A DNA stretch of 64,000 bases, from positions 554,679-618,678 of the forward strand of contig NZ_CP041765.1 of NCBI RefSeq assembly GCF_007559025.1. The letters are read 5' to 3'. This DNA is from Tomitella fengzijianii. Its GTDB lineage: Bacteria; Actinomycetota; Actinomycetes; Mycobacteriales; Mycobacteriaceae. The notes beneath the pieces were generated by a model that did no database searches, was not told the origin of the DNA, and saw only the letters and a program-made list of their open reading frames with translations. The position numbers and the translations under genes are program-made. Positions within the stretch are counted from its first letter, which is position 1. Each line of letters opens with the position of its first letter. Shown here piece after piece: positions 12,908-21,412 of this stretch.

Positions 12908-13887
12908 GGGTTTCGGCGGGGCGTGATGCGCGCGTGGGGCAACGGTGGTGCGGGCAGCCGGTCGATGCCCTGCGGGTCGTGCCCCGCGTATCCGTGCACC
13001 TCGCCGAAGCGCGGGGAGCGGTCCTGCCACTCCTCGCGGAAGGCGGCGATCTCCTCATGGGACCGACCGACGAAGTTCCACCACATGACGATCTCCTCGC
13101 CGAAGGGCGGTCCGCCGAGCAGTAGCATCCGGGCCGGGTCCGCACCCGTGTTGCGGAGGGTGAGGGTCCGTCGTCCTTCGCCGGAGAATCCGAGTTCCGC
13201 ACGCTCCAGGGCGGTCCCGCAGAACTCGACGCTCCCCGTGTCCACCAGCAGCCCGTGCTCGAAGTCGTCCTCCACCTCGATGCGCGCCGACGAGCCCACC
13301 GGCAGCAGCAGCTCGGCGCCCAGAATCGGGGCGGCAGTCTCCACCGGGGAACGCGAACCCAGCAGGGAGCCGAGGAACACGCGTGCGGTCAGGCGGTCGC
13401 TGCGAAGCGGCTCGGGGACGTAGTGCGTGAAATCGCGGGGGCCGTCGCGGTGCGACTGCGGCAGCGCGATCCACAGCTGCGCGCCGTGCAGCACAGTGGT
13501 GGCCGCGGTGGACACCTCGGAGTGGCAGATCCCGCGGCCCGCGCTCATCAGGTTGAGCTCGCCCGGCCGCACCATCGCGTGCATGCCCAGGCTGTCGCGA
13601 TGCTCGATCTCGCCGGTGAACAGCCAGCTCACCGTCTGCAACCCGGTGTGCGGGTGAGGCGGGACGTCCATTCCGCCGGACGCGGAGACGTCGTCGGGCC
13701 CGTAATGGTCGAGGAAGCACCAGGCGCCGATCAGCGACCGCTTGCGCTGCGGAAGGGTCCGCCGCACCGTCATCGCGCGCGGACCGCCCAAGGGGACGTC
13801 ACGAGGCGGGATGACCTCCACCGCGTGCTGGGGCGGATCCCCCGCGCCGCACACGACCTCCGGGGGATGCGCCTCGACGTTGCTCAT
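12904..13887 (-). CDS. Pirin-family cupin protein
   Basis: A 327-residue bicupin pirin. The metal site is visible in HPHTGLQTVSWLFTGEIEH (three His plus the Glu-His pair, about residues 62-80). The pirin_C domain fills the second half. Bacterial pirins are metal-dependent, and some have quercetinase activity or modulate enzymes; the role here is unknown. I chose the ATG giving MSNVEAHPPEVV; GGAGG lies only 1 nt before it, which is unusually close. It is translationally coupled to the downstream asparaginase gene and divergent from dodecin. Confidence 0.88.
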   Translation of the reverse strand: MSNVEAHPPEVVCGAGDPPQHAVEVIPPRDVPLGGPRAMTVRRTLPQRKRSLIGAWCFLDHYGPDDVSASGGMDVPPHPHTGLQTVSWLFTGEIEHRDSLGMHAMVRPGELNLMSAGRGICHSEVSTAATTVLHGAQLWIALPQSHRDGPRDFTHYVPEPLRSDRLTARVFLGSLLGSRSPVETAAPILGAELLLPVGSSARIEVEDDFEHGLLVDTGSVEFCGTALERAELGFSGEGRRTLTLRNTGADPARMLLLGGPPFGEEIVMWWNFVGRSHEEIAAFREEWQDRSPRFGEVHGYAGHDPQGIDRLPAPPLPHARITPRRNP

Positions 13888-14014
13888 GCCTCCGATGCTG
13901 CCAGAGATCGTCGCGCGGAGGCGATCGAATCCGGTCCCGCCGCGGTCCGGGCTGCCGTAGCGTCGGAGGTGAACGTCGCACGCCGAGGTCGATTCGCCGA
14001 GGAAGGTGATCACG

Positions 14015-14227
14015 ATGGGTTCAGAGGGGCACGTCTATCGGATGACGGAGGTCGTGGGTTCCTCTCCCGACGGCACCGACGCGGCCATCCGCAACGCCAT
14101 AGCCAAAGCGTCCGAGACCATCCGCAACATCGGGTGGTTCGAGGTGGCGGGGACCCGTGGCTACGTCGACGGCGACCAGGTGGCGTACATGCAGGTGACA
14201 CTGAAGATCGGGTTCCGCGTGGACTGA
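14015..14227 (+). CDS. Dodecin, flavin/CoA-binding protein
   Basis: A 70-residue dodecin. The family pattern is plain: VYRMTEVVGSSPDG, then AIAKASETIRNIGWFEV (flavin-stacking Trp near residue 40), then VAYMQVTLKIGFRVD at the end. Twelve copies assemble into a hollow sphere that stores or buffers flavin and CoA. The ATG at 14015 has AGGAAGG about 8 nt upstream; an in-frame GTG three codons earlier is less likely. It is a single gene, divergent from pirin. Confidence 0.9.
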   Translation: MGSEGHVYRMTEVVGSSPDGTDAAIRNAIAKASETIRNIGWFEVAGTRGYVDGDQVAYMQVTLKIGFRVD

Positions 14228-14269
14228 CCGCCGCTGCGACGGGCAGCCGGCAGCGGTTAAGCTCGGACG

Positions 14270-14337
14270 CGGCGATGGATCTCCGCCGAGGCCGCGCATC
14301 GGCCTGAACCGCCCCGCCCGGGGCTGATGGCTCCTTC
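14270..14337 (+). promoter_or_regulatory. Fluoride riboswitch (crcB motif)
   Basis: The conserved elements occur in order: GGCGATGGATCTCCGCC at 14271-14287, a short hairpin, TGAACCGCC at about 14305-14313, and GGCTGATGGCTCCTT ending near 14336. These match the crcB-motif consensus (GGxGAUGG...CCGCC...AACCGC...GGCUGAUGxCUCCU). It lies 20 bp upstream of the first crcB start, which confirms the call. When bound to fluoride it turns on the exporter genes. Confidence 0.93.
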
Positions 14338-14356
14338 CCCCGTGGAAAGGAGACCT

Positions 14357-14818
14357 GTGTCCGCACCACTGCATCGTCGGGCGACCCTCGCAGCGCTGGT
14401 CGCCGTGGGCGGCGTCGTCGGCACTCTCGCACGCCACGGCCTGGGCTTGCTCTTTCCCGATGATCCGGGGCAGTGGCCGGTGACGACGTTCGCCGTCAAC
14501 ATCGCGGGGGCGTTCCTGCTGGGAATGCTGCTCGAAGCTCTCACCCGGTTCGGGCGCGGCGCACCGGGGGGTTCGGGTACGGGCCGGTCGACGCTCGTGC
14601 GACTGGGCGTGGGGACCGGAATGCTCGGTGCGTTCACCACCTACAGCACCCTCGCATTGGACACCGACCTGCTGCTGCATCGGGGTGCCGCAGGCGCCGC
14701 CGTGTCTTACGCACTCGCCACGGTGCTCGTCGGCGCGGTCACCTGCGCACTCGGCATCGCGGTGGGCGCACGGCTGGGGCCGCGCGTCGCCGGACGGCCT
14801 GAGCGTGACGGGTCATGA
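14357..14818 (+). CDS. crcB: Fluoride exporter CrcB/Fluc, subunit 1
   Basis: A 153-residue four-helix membrane protein of the Fluc family. The signature regions GGVVGTLARHGL (residues about 20-31), FAVNIAGAFLLGML (about 50) and GMLGAFTTYSTLALD (about 95; the Phe/Thr/Ser face of the pore) are present. It begins at a GTG with AAAGGAG upstream, behind the fluoride riboswitch. The adjoining paralogue overlaps it by ATGA. Paired crcB genes in Gram-positives usually make heterodimeric channels. Confidence 0.93.
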   Translation: MSAPLHRRATLAALVAVGGVVGTLARHGLGLLFPDDPGQWPVTTFAVNIAGAFLLGMLLEALTRFGRGAPGGSGTGRSTLVRLGVGTGMLGAFTTYSTLALDTDLLLHRGAAGAAVSYALATVLVGAVTCALGIAVGARLGPRVAGRPERDGS

Positions 14819-15183
14819 CGACGCTGTGGGTCGCGCTCGCCGGCGGCGGGGGTGCGACGGCGCGGTTCCTCCTGGACGGTGCCATCACCTCGCGCCGCGC
14901 ATGGCGGTTCCCGTGGGCGACGCTCGCGATCAACGTGCTCGGCTCCCTGCTGCTCGGTTATCTCACGGGACTCGCGATGTTCCACGATGCCCCGACGGGA
15001 TTCACCGTGATCGCGGGCGTGGGATTCTGCGGTGGATTCACCACCTTCAGCGCCGCCAGCGTGGAGACCGTCCGCCTGCTGGAGACGCGCCGCTACGCGG
15101 CCGGGCTGGCGAACCTGGGCGGGACGCTCGTCGTCACGGCGGCCGCCGCGGCGCTGGGTCTGTGGCTGGCTTCGGTGTCGTAG
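14815..15183 (+). CDS. crcB: Fluoride exporter CrcB/Fluc, subunit 2
   Basis: A 122-residue paralogue of the preceding protein with GGGGATARFLLDG, WATLAINVLGSLLLGY and GVGFCGGFTTFSAASVET. The four hydrophobic helices and the family's pore Asn and Phe positions are intact. The ATG overlaps the stop of the first crcB gene, so both are made together and controlled by the same riboswitch. The two proteins differ enough to be complementary halves of a heterodimer. Confidence 0.93.
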   Translation: MTTLWVALAGGGGATARFLLDGAITSRRAWRFPWATLAINVLGSLLLGYLTGLAMFHDAPTGFTVIAGVGFCGGFTTFSAASVETVRLLETRRYAAGLANLGGTLVVTAAAAALGLWLASVS

Positions 15184-15222
15184 CGGGGGTCGCTGAGGGG
15201 CGCACGGGAAGTGGGAGACGGG

Positions 15223-15675
15223 ATGGACAGGGTCGGGATGGACAAATGCATCGTGGTGGGGTTCGACGGGCTCCCCGCAGGGCGGGCCGCGTTGGCGAAG
15301 TCCGCGGAGCTCGCGGCGGCGCTGGGGGCATGGCTGGCAGTGGTGCACGTTCCGGACACCGCCGACGAGCCGGTGGACCCGGACTCGCCGGCCTGGGCGG
15401 AGGGTCGCGATGCCGCGGTGGCGGCGGTGCGGGCCTCAGCGGAGCATGAGCTGGCCGCGACTGCGGTCCGCTGGCGGTTCGACGCGCTCGCGGGACCGCC
15501 GGCCGCGGTGCTGGGAAGCGTGGCCGACGAGGAGCACGCCGACATGATCGTGCTCGGGGCGCCGCGGGCGGGCCTGGCGGCGGCGATGGAACGGCTCCTG
15601 GGAGACGCCGTCGCGGTGCAACTGCTCCGGCACGGCCACCGCCCGGTCCTGGTCGTCCCGGAACACTCCCGGTGA
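15223..15675 (+). CDS. Universal stress protein (UspA family)
   Basis: A 150-residue single UspA domain. The N-terminal strand [16 protein letters not shown] and C-terminal [14 protein letters not shown] are typical. The ATP-binding G-2x-G-9x-G(S/T) loop is altered: it reads [20 protein letters not shown], so nucleotide binding is uncertain. I favour the ATG at 15223 (GGGAG 5 nt upstream); an in-frame GTG at 15211 and an ATG at 15238 are possible. It is a monocistronic gene downstream of crcB. Confidence 0.82.
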   Translation: MDRVGMDKCIVVGFDGLPAGRAALAKSAELAAALGAWLAVVHVPDTADEPVDPDSPAWAEGRDAAVAAVRASAEHELAATAVRWRFDALAGPPAAVLGSVADEEHADMIVLGAPRAGLAAAMERLLGDAVAVQLLRHGHRPVLVVPEHSR

Positions 15676-15745
15676 GCGCCCCGCCCGCAACGGCATTCCC
15701 GCACGCCGCCTGTGCAGTGGATGCGGGGCAGGCCATGATGGGGAG

Positions 15746-16555
15746 ATGGCGGACGATACGGATACCTCGGCGCGGCGCTGGACCTACCTGATGGACATGG
15801 ACGGCGTCCTCGTCCACGAGGAGACACTGATCCCGGGTGCGGACGAGCTCATCGCCGAGCTCACCGTGGCCGGCAACCCGTTCCTGGTGCTCACCAACAA
15901 CTCCATCCGCACGCCACGCGACCTGCGTGCGCGCCTGGAACAGACGGGATTGGACGTGCCCGAGTCGGCCATCTGGACCTCGGCCCTCGCCACGGCGAGT
16001 TTCCTGGACTCGCAGCGGCCCCGCGGCACCGCGTACGTCGTCGGCGAGTCCGGCCTGACCACGGCCCTGCACGACGTCGGCTACGTGCTCACCGACCGCG
16101 ACCCGGACTACGTGGTGCTGGGGGAGACCCGCACCTACTCGTTCGAGGCGATCACCACGGCGATCCGACTGGTGGAGCGGGGTGCGCGGTTCATCGCCAC
16201 CAACCCGGACCCGACGGGCCCGTCGCGCGACGGGTCGCTGCCCGCGACGGGTGCAGTGGCGGCGCTCATCAGCAGGGCGACGGGCCGCGAACCGTACTTC
16301 GTGGGCAAGCCGAACACGCTGATGATGCGGTCCGCGTTGCGCGCCCTGGGCGCGCACTCGGAGCAGACGCTGATGATCGGCGATCGGATGGACACCGACG
16401 TGGTGGTGGGCCTCGAAGCGGGCATGCGGACGATCCTCGTGCTCAGCGGCATCTCCACGCGCCAGACGATGGAGATGTACCCGTACCGGCCCACCCTCGT
16501 GGTGGACTCCGTCGCCGACCTCGTGGGGAGGACCGGGGACCCGTTCTCCCGGTGA
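15746..16555 (+). CDS. HAD-superfamily IIA (NagD-like) phosphatase
   Basis: A 269-residue HAD hydrolase of the NagD subfamily. Motif I is [13 protein letters not shown] (nucleophile Asp near residue 17), motif II VLTNNS (about 48), motif III Lys in VGKPN (about 190), and motif [13 protein letters not shown] (about 211). Members dephosphorylate small sugar phosphates or nucleotides; the substrate is unknown. It is followed at once by a 21-bp terminator hairpin shared with the converging tRNA-Pro gene. Confidence 0.88.
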   Translation: MADDTDTSARRWTYLMDMDGVLVHEETLIPGADELIAELTVAGNPFLVLTNNSIRTPRDLRARLEQTGLDVPESAIWTSALATASFLDSQRPRGTAYVVGESGLTTALHDVGYVLTDRDPDYVVLGETRTYSFEAITTAIRLVERGARFIATNPDPTGPSRDGSLPATGAVAALISRATGREPYFVGKPNTLMMRSALRALGAHSEQTLMIGDRMDTDVVVGLEAGMRTILVLSGISTRQTMEMYPYRPTLVVDSVADLVGRTGDPFSR

Positions 16556-16605
16556 CCCCAGCAGGACACCTGCGCGCGGATTGCGCAATCGAGACCCGAT
16601 CGAGA

Positions 16606-16651
16606 GCAAAAGTGCCGGGACACCGTCTGAACGGTGTCCCGGCACTTTTGC
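16606..16651. terminator. Bidirectional terminator, 21-bp perfect stem
   Basis: Arms 16606-16626 and 16631-16651 are perfect reverse complements with a 4-nt CTGA loop. Both ends carry an A/T run (CAAAA and TTTTG), so it works as an intrinsic terminator for the plus-strand phosphatase gene and the minus-strand tRNA-Pro. Confidence 0.9.
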
Positions 16652-16656
16652 CACTG

Positions 16657-16730
<74 letters not shown>

Positions 16731-16790
16731 TGGCAGACGGAACGCGCACCGGGAAAACGTCCCCGGGGCACTTCCGAACAAGCCTCGCTG

Positions 16791-16796
16791 AGTCTA
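16791..16796 (-). promoter_or_regulatory. -10 box of tRNA-Pro
   Basis: The minus strand reads TAGACT, identical to the -10 box of tRNA-Thr in this window. Its TAG is also the stop codon of the metallophosphoesterase gene. No good -35 is visible within that gene's end. Confidence 0.5.
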
Positions 16797-17801
16797 GCGC
16801 ACACCCGCACCGGATCGCGAAACGGCCTCCCCGTCCTCCGTCGCAGCCCTGTCGACACGCGCGGGGACGAGGGTGAGCAGGGTCGCCTCCGGCCTGCAGA
16901 AGAAGCGGGCGGGCGCATACGGCGAGGTGCCCAGGCCGGCGGAGACGTGCAGTTTCATGTGCTCGCCCCACTGCGAGGGCCCCTTGACCCGCGAGCGGTC
17001 GATGCCGCAGTTGGTCACCAGCGCGCCGTACACAGGGAGGCAGAGCTGGCCGCCGTGGGTATGCCCGCACATGGCGAGGTCGTAGCCGTCGGAGGCGAAG
17101 TGGTCCAGCACCCGCGGCTCGGGGGAATGGCTCAGGGCCAGGCGCAGATCGGCTGCGGGGTCCGCCTTGCCTTCGATCGTGTCGTAGCGGTCGCGTTGCA
17201 GGTGAGGGTCGTCCACGCCGGCGACGCTGATCGTGTTGCCGCCCGCGGTGATCTCCTGCTTGCGGTGGGTGGCGTCGATCCACCCCCGTTCGACGAATGC
17301 GGCGCGCAGGTCCTGCCACGGCAACGACGGGCCGGGTACGCGCTCGTGGTTCCGGTCGAAGTACTTGAGCGGGTTCTTCGCCACCGGGCCGAAGTAGTCG
17401 TTGCTGCCGAAGACGAACGCGCCGGGACGGTCCAAGAGCCCCCCGAGCGCCTGTACCACGGCCGGCACGGCGCGGGGATGCGCCAGGTTGTCGCCGGTGT
17501 TGACGACGAGGTCCGGTTCCAGCGCGTCGAGTTCACGCACCCACGCCTGCTTGAGCTGCTGGCGGGGCAGCATGTGCAGGTCGCTGAGGTGCAGCACGCG
17601 GATGCTGGGTGAACCGGGGGCGAGCACCTCGAGCGTGGAGGTGCGCAGTGCGAAGGCGTTGCGCTCGATCAGCGTGGCGTATCCGAGCGACGCGGCACCC
17701 GCGGCGGCCACCGCCCCGAGCGCCGGCACCACGGGCCCGCGGCGGATCCGCCGACTGCTCGCCGGGCGGGGTGTCCAGTTCAATCCGAAAGTTGTGCCCA
17801 C
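16794..17801 (-). CDS. Membrane-anchored metallophosphoesterase (Rv3683-like)
   Basis: A 335-residue calcineurin-like phosphoesterase. An N-terminal hydrophobic segment (VVPALGAVAAAGAASLGYATL, about residues 23-43) anchors it. Metal motifs are HLSDLHM (about 73), NTGDN (about 102), FGSNDY (in place of GNHE, about 131) and CGHTHGGQ (about 247). The substrate is unknown; relatives act on envelope lipids or nucleotides. I chose the GTG at 17801 because TATCGT ends 7 nt before it; the frame stays open further upstream. It is divergent from the YqeY gene. Confidence 0.85.
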   Translation of the reverse strand: MGTTFGLNWTPRPASSRRIRRGPVVPALGAVAAAGAASLGYATLIERNAFALRTSTLEVLAPGSPSIRVLHLSDLHMLPRQQLKQAWVRELDALEPDLVVNTGDNLAHPRAVPAVVQALGGLLDRPGAFVFGSNDYFGPVAKNPLKYFDRNHERVPGPSLPWQDLRAAFVERGWIDATHRKQEITAGGNTISVAGVDDPHLQRDRYDTIEGKADPAADLRLALSHSPEPRVLDHFASDGYDLAMCGHTHGGQLCLPVYGALVTNCGIDRSRVKGPSQWGEHMKLHVSAGLGTSPYAPARFFCRPEATLLTLVPARVDRAATEDGEAVSRSGAGVR

Positions 17802-17913
17802 GGACGCCACGATACGGCAGGCGTCCGCATTGCGAATCGGTGCGCGAGGTCGGGTCGCGAACCCCCGGGCACGCGGGCCGCGAACGCTTCCCGAGCGCGT
17901 ACCGTTCCACGTT

Positions 17914-18384
17914 ATGGGAGAACTCAAGGATCAGATCCGCGCCGACCTCACCGCCTCGATGAAGGCCAAGGATGCACTGCGCACGGGGACGCTGCGGATG
18001 GTGCTGTCCGCGGTGCAGGCGGAGGAGGTCGCGGGCAAGGAAGCGCGCACCCTCACCGACGACGAGGTGCTCAAGGTCATCGCCAAGGAATCGAAGAAGC
18101 GCCTCGAGGCCGCGCAGGTGTTCGACGACGCCGACCGCGCGGAGCTGGCGCAGAAGGAGCGCGCCGAGGAGGAGATCCTCGCGGCGTACCTGCCGCAGCA
18201 GCTCGACGACGACGAACTCGCCCAGGTGGCGGACGCGGCCATCGCGGAGGTCCGTGAGCAGCTGGGCGAGCAGCCGGGGATGCGTCAGATGGGACAGGTC
18301 ATGAAGGCGGCGACAGCGCGCGCCGCGGGGCGCGCGGACGGCTCCCGCCTGTCCGGGGCGGTGAGGTCCCGGCTGGCGGGCTGA
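17914..18384 (+). CDS. GatB/YqeY-domain protein
   Basis: A 156-residue YqeY-family protein: MGELKDQIRADL at the start, DALRTGTLRMVLSAVQ, the LPQQLDDDEL hinge (about residue 93) and GMRQMGQVMKAATARAAGRADG towards the end. This is the helical tRNA-binding tail domain found on GatB, here alone; its cellular role is undefined. TACCGT ends 8 nt before the ATG and there is no Shine-Dalgarno, so it is probably leaderless. It converges with ponA2 (13-bp gap). Confidence 0.92.
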   Translation: MGELKDQIRADLTASMKAKDALRTGTLRMVLSAVQAEEVAGKEARTLTDDEVLKVIAKESKKRLEAAQVFDDADRAELAQKERAEEEILAAYLPQQLDDDELAQVADAAIAEVREQLGEQPGMRQMGQVMKAATARAAGRADGSRLSGAVRSRLAG

Positions 18385-18397
18385 CCCGGCCTGTTGG

Positions 18398-20770
18398 TCA
18401 GTCGGTGTCGTCGCGTCCGTCGTTCCCGTTGCCGCCGCCGTCGTTGCTCCGGTCCTCGGACCGTGGCGTCCGGTCACCGCGGTCGCCGCGATCGTCGGCG
18501 GGCTTACGGCTGCCGTCGCTGATGTTGATGGTGATCGTGGCACCGGGCACGGCGGAGCCGACGGGGCTCACCGAGACCACATTGCCCTTCTGGTTGTCGG
18601 ACGGCACCGTCACCGACTTCACCTGGAAGCCCGCGCCGCGCAGGCGGGCGGTGGCTCCGGCCTCGGTGCGGCCCGTGACGTCGGGCACGATGGCCGAGGC
18701 GTTGCCCTTCACGTACTGCGGGTCCGGCGGGGGCAGCACCGGCGGCGGGTAGTCGCCCAGGATGCGGCCCACGGCTTGATACCAGGCGAGCGCGGGCTCG
18801 GTGCCGCCGTACACGTTGCCCTCGGCGCAGGAGCGCAGGGGCGACGTGCAGATGGGTCCTGGATTGGTGCCGTCGTTGTAGACGTAGGAGAACCCGGCGA
18901 TGGACTGCGTGAAGGCCAGGAACGCCGACGAGCGGTAGGTCTCCGTGGTTCCGGTCTTCGCGGAGACCGGCGCGGTCCATCCGGCTGCGGCGGCCGAGCC
19001 GGCTGAGGTGCCGCCGGCCACGTGGTCCTGCCCCAGTCCGACGGCCAGGGTGTTCGCGAGGCCGGGGTCGATGACCTGCTTGCACGCCTCCTGCGTCACC
19101 GGTACGGGCTTGCCGTCGCGGTCGAACACGGCCTCGATGGGGGTGGGCGGGCACCAGGTTCCGCCGGACGCCAGCGTGGCTGCCACGTTGGCCATCTCCA
19201 GCGGGTCCACCGGGGTGGGGCCGAGCGTGAACGAGCCGCGGTTCTCGTCCTTGACGATCTGCGCGAGGCTGCGGTCGTCCACCCCGGACGTGCCGGGCGT
19301 GGTGTACGAGCGCAGTCCCAGGCGCACCGCCATATCTACGGTGGGCGGCACCCCGACGTCCTTGAGCATTTTGACGAACGCGGTGTTCGGCGAGGTGGCC
19401 AGGGCCTGCGTCAGCGACATGACCGTGGGGTAGTCGCCCACGTTGCGCACGCAATACGAATCGGCGGGGCAGCCGGCCGCGCCGCCGTGCCCCATCCCCT
19501 GCGCGGCGAAGAAGGGCGGGACCTGCACGGTGGTGTCCAGGCCGAGCCCCTTCTCCATCGCGACCGCTGTGGTGAAGATCTTGAAGGTCGAGCCCGCGCC
19601 GTCGCCGACCATCGTGAACGGCTGCGGCTGGACGGTCTCGTGCGCGGCCGCGTCGAGCCCGTAGGTGCGGCTGCTGGCCATCGCGACCACCTTGTGGGCG
19701 TCCTTGCCGGGCTCGATCAGGTTCATGACCTCGGCGATGCCGTCCAGATCGGGTGAGGCGGTGTCGGTGAGCGCGCGCTTGACCGAGTCCTGGATCTCCG
19801 GCCGCAGCGTGGTGCGGATCAGGTAGCCCCCGCGCTGGAGCTGCTCGTCGGTGAATCCGGCGTCGTTGAGGTAGTTGAGGACGTAGTCGCAGAAGAATCC
19901 GCGGTCGCCGGCGGCGATGCACCCGCGCGGCAGCGTGTTCGGCTTGGGCAGGATCCCCAGCGGCTCCTTCTTCGCCTCCGCGGCCTGCTGCGGGGTGATC
20001 GCCTGGGTCGACGCCATCGCGTCCAGCACTTCGTTGCGCCGGGCAGTGGTCTCGTCGGGATTGATGTAGGGGTTCAGGCGCGAAGGCGACTGCACCATTC
20101 CCGCCAGCATCGCCGATTGGGTGAGACTCAGGTCCTTGGCGTCCACTCCGAAGTAGGTGCGCGCCGCATCCTGCACGCCGTAGCTGCCGTTGCCGTAGGG
20201 GACCAGGTTCAGGTAGCGCGTCAGGATCTCGTCCTTGGACAGCTGCTTGTCCAGCGTCAGCGCCATGCGGGCCTCGCGGAGCTTGCGCGAGATGGTCGTC
20301 TCGGTGGCGGCGCGGCGCTGCGCGTCGGTCTGGGCGGCTACGTACGCCAGATAGTTCTTGACATACTGCTGGTCGATGGTCGACGCGCCCTGCTGCACCT
20401 CGCCGCTGCTGGTGTTGGTCAGCACCGCGCGCAGGGTGCCCTGCCAGTCGACGCCCTTGTGGGTGGCGAAACGGCGGTCCTCGATGGAGACCTGGGCCAG
20501 CTTCATGTAGTTCGAGATCTGGTCGCTCGGCACCTCGAATCGGCGCTGGTCGTAGAGCCAGGCCAGCGGGTTCCCCGCGGCGTCGACGATGGTGGTCACC
20601 GCCGGCGCGTCGCCCTCCAGCACCTGCGACGACGACGAGTCCACGGCATCGCTGGCCTTGTTGACGACGACACCCACGCCCCCGAACACGGGGAACAGGA
20701 CGCCCGCCAGCACGACGCCTGCGAGCACGCAGATGCCGAGCAACTTCGCGAATGTCTTCCCTGACGGCAC
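18398..20770 (-). CDS. ponA2: Bifunctional penicillin-binding protein with PASTA domain (PonA2 type)
   Basis: A 790-residue class A PBP that polymerises and cross-links peptidoglycan outside the membrane. One N-terminal helix (about residues 9-30) is followed by a GT51 domain with catalytic Glu in SIEDRRFATHKG (about 96), then a transpeptidase with GSTFKI (Ser about 395), SPN (about 463) and KTGTTE (about 615). A PASTA domain (VPDVTGRTEAGATARL, about 695-755) and an acidic/Gly tail follow. It begins at a GTG with TACTCT 7 nt upstream, so it is probably leaderless. It is divergent from whiB, as ponA2-whiB4 are in M. tuberculosis. Confidence 0.95.
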   Translation of the reverse strand: MPSGKTFAKLLGICVLAGVVLAGVLFPVFGGVGVVVNKASDAVDSSSSQVLEGDAPAVTTIVDAAGNPLAWLYDQRRFEVPSDQISNYMKLAQVSIEDRRFATHKGVDWQGTLRAVLTNTSSGEVQQGASTIDQQYVKNYLAYVAAQTDAQRRAATETTISRKLREARMALTLDKQLSKDEILTRYLNLVPYGNGSYGVQDAARTYFGVDAKDLSLTQSAMLAGMVQSPSRLNPYINPDETTARRNEVLDAMASTQAITPQQAAEAKKEPLGILPKPNTLPRGCIAAGDRGFFCDYVLNYLNDAGFTDEQLQRGGYLIRTTLRPEIQDSVKRALTDTASPDLDGIAEVMNLIEPGKDAHKVVAMASSRTYGLDAAAHETVQPQPFTMVGDGAGSTFKIFTTAVAMEKGLGLDTTVQVPPFFAAQGMGHGGAAGCPADSYCVRNVGDYPTVMSLTQALATSPNTAFVKMLKDVGVPPTVDMAVRLGLRSYTTPGTSGVDDRSLAQIVKDENRGSFTLGPTPVDPLEMANVAATLASGGTWCPPTPIEAVFDRDGKPVPVTQEACKQVIDPGLANTLAVGLGQDHVAGGTSAGSAAAAGWTAPVSAKTGTTETYRSSAFLAFTQSIAGFSYVYNDGTNPGPICTSPLRSCAEGNVYGGTEPALAWYQAVGRILGDYPPPVLPPPDPQYVKGNASAIVPDVTGRTEAGATARLRGAGFQVKSVTVPSDNQKGNVVSVSPVGSAVPGATITINISDGSRKPADDRGDRGDRTPRSEDRSNDGGGNGNDGRDDTD

Positions 20771-20914
20771 GCACCACAGAGTACGCAGGGTGGCGCCCGC
20801 GCCGTCTATGCGGCGCGCGGGAAGGCGCCATCGGTGGCGCTGCGGGGCCCGGAAAGGCGGCGGCGGGAGCTTTTACCCGATCCTTGGGGTTGCAAGGCGG
20901 TGTTCAGTCGCCTA

Positions 20915-20945
20915 AGTTAACAATTACTGTGATGCAGTTAACAAT
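20915..20945 (+). promoter_or_regulatory. whiB promoter with AGTTAACAAT direct repeats and CRP-like box
   Basis: The AT-rich patch holds two identical 10-mers, AGTTAACAAT, at 20915-20924 and 20936-20945, exactly 21 bp (two helical turns) apart. Between them is a -10-like TACTGT (20925-20930). Overlapping it, TGTGATGCAGTTAACA at 20928-20943 matches the CRP/GlxR consensus TGTGA-N6-TCACA at 9 of 10 positions. This suggests cAMP-Crp control plus a second dimeric regulator. Confidence 0.55.
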
Positions 20946-20976
20946 CTGAGAGTTGCACGCGAAGGGGGCAGGTCAT

Positions 20977-21408
20977 ATGCGCACTTCAGCCCATATGTCG
21001 GAATCCGAGAGCGTACGAAAGAACACGGGCGACCCCGCCGCGGGCCGGTCACCCGCCAAGTCCACCGGGCACGGCGCTTCGGTGCCGAAGCTCCGCAAGA
21101 CCGGAATCCCGCCGCTGTCGGTGGATTCCAGCGAGGCGCGGATGGCCTGGACGTCGCAGGCTCTGTGCCGCAATATCGACCCGGACGAGCTGTTCGTCCG
21201 GGGCGCGGCGCAGCGCAAGGCGGCGACGATCTGCCGGCACTGCCCCGTCATGCTCGAATGCGCGGCGGACGCCCTCGACAACCGGGTCGAGTTCGGCGTG
21301 TGGGGCGGCATGACGGAGCGTCAGCGCAGGGCGCTGCTCAAGGAGCACCCCAATGTGCGGTCCTGGGCCACCTTTTTCGAGGCCGCCCGCCGCCGCTCCG
21401 CAGTCTGA
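20977..21408 (+). CDS. whiB4: WhiB-family Fe-S regulator (WhiB4-like)
   Basis: A 143-residue WhiB protein. The four [4Fe-4S] cysteines are in ALCRNIDPD, ICRHCPVM and LECAAD, followed by the GVWGGMTERQRRALL turn and helix that contact sigma factor/DNA. Redox- or NO-responsive WhiB4 controls antioxidant genes in M. tuberculosis. The N-terminal 60 residues are a basic, poorly conserved extension. I chose the ATG at 20977 (AAGGGGG upstream). The position divergent from ponA2 and next to the ArsA-like pair fits WhiB4. Confidence 0.9.
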   Translation: MRTSAHMSESESVRKNTGDPAAGRSPAKSTGHGASVPKLRKTGIPPLSVDSSEARMAWTSQALCRNIDPDELFVRGAAQRKAATICRHCPVMLECAADALDNRVEFGVWGGMTERQRRALLKEHPNVRSWATFFEAARRRSAV

Positions 21409-21412
21409 CCGG

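Noticed and set aside
11891-13202. Longer N-terminal forms of the asparaginase running into the pirin gene
   Set aside because: The GTGA overlap at 12904-12907 gives a normal-length protein; the upstream part is Arg/Pro-rich shadow sequence.
16606-16651. 21-bp inverted repeat next to tRNA-Pro as an integration (att) site
   Set aside because: It is a terminator-like hairpin with A/T runs; there is no integrase, and the tRNA 3' end is not duplicated nearby.
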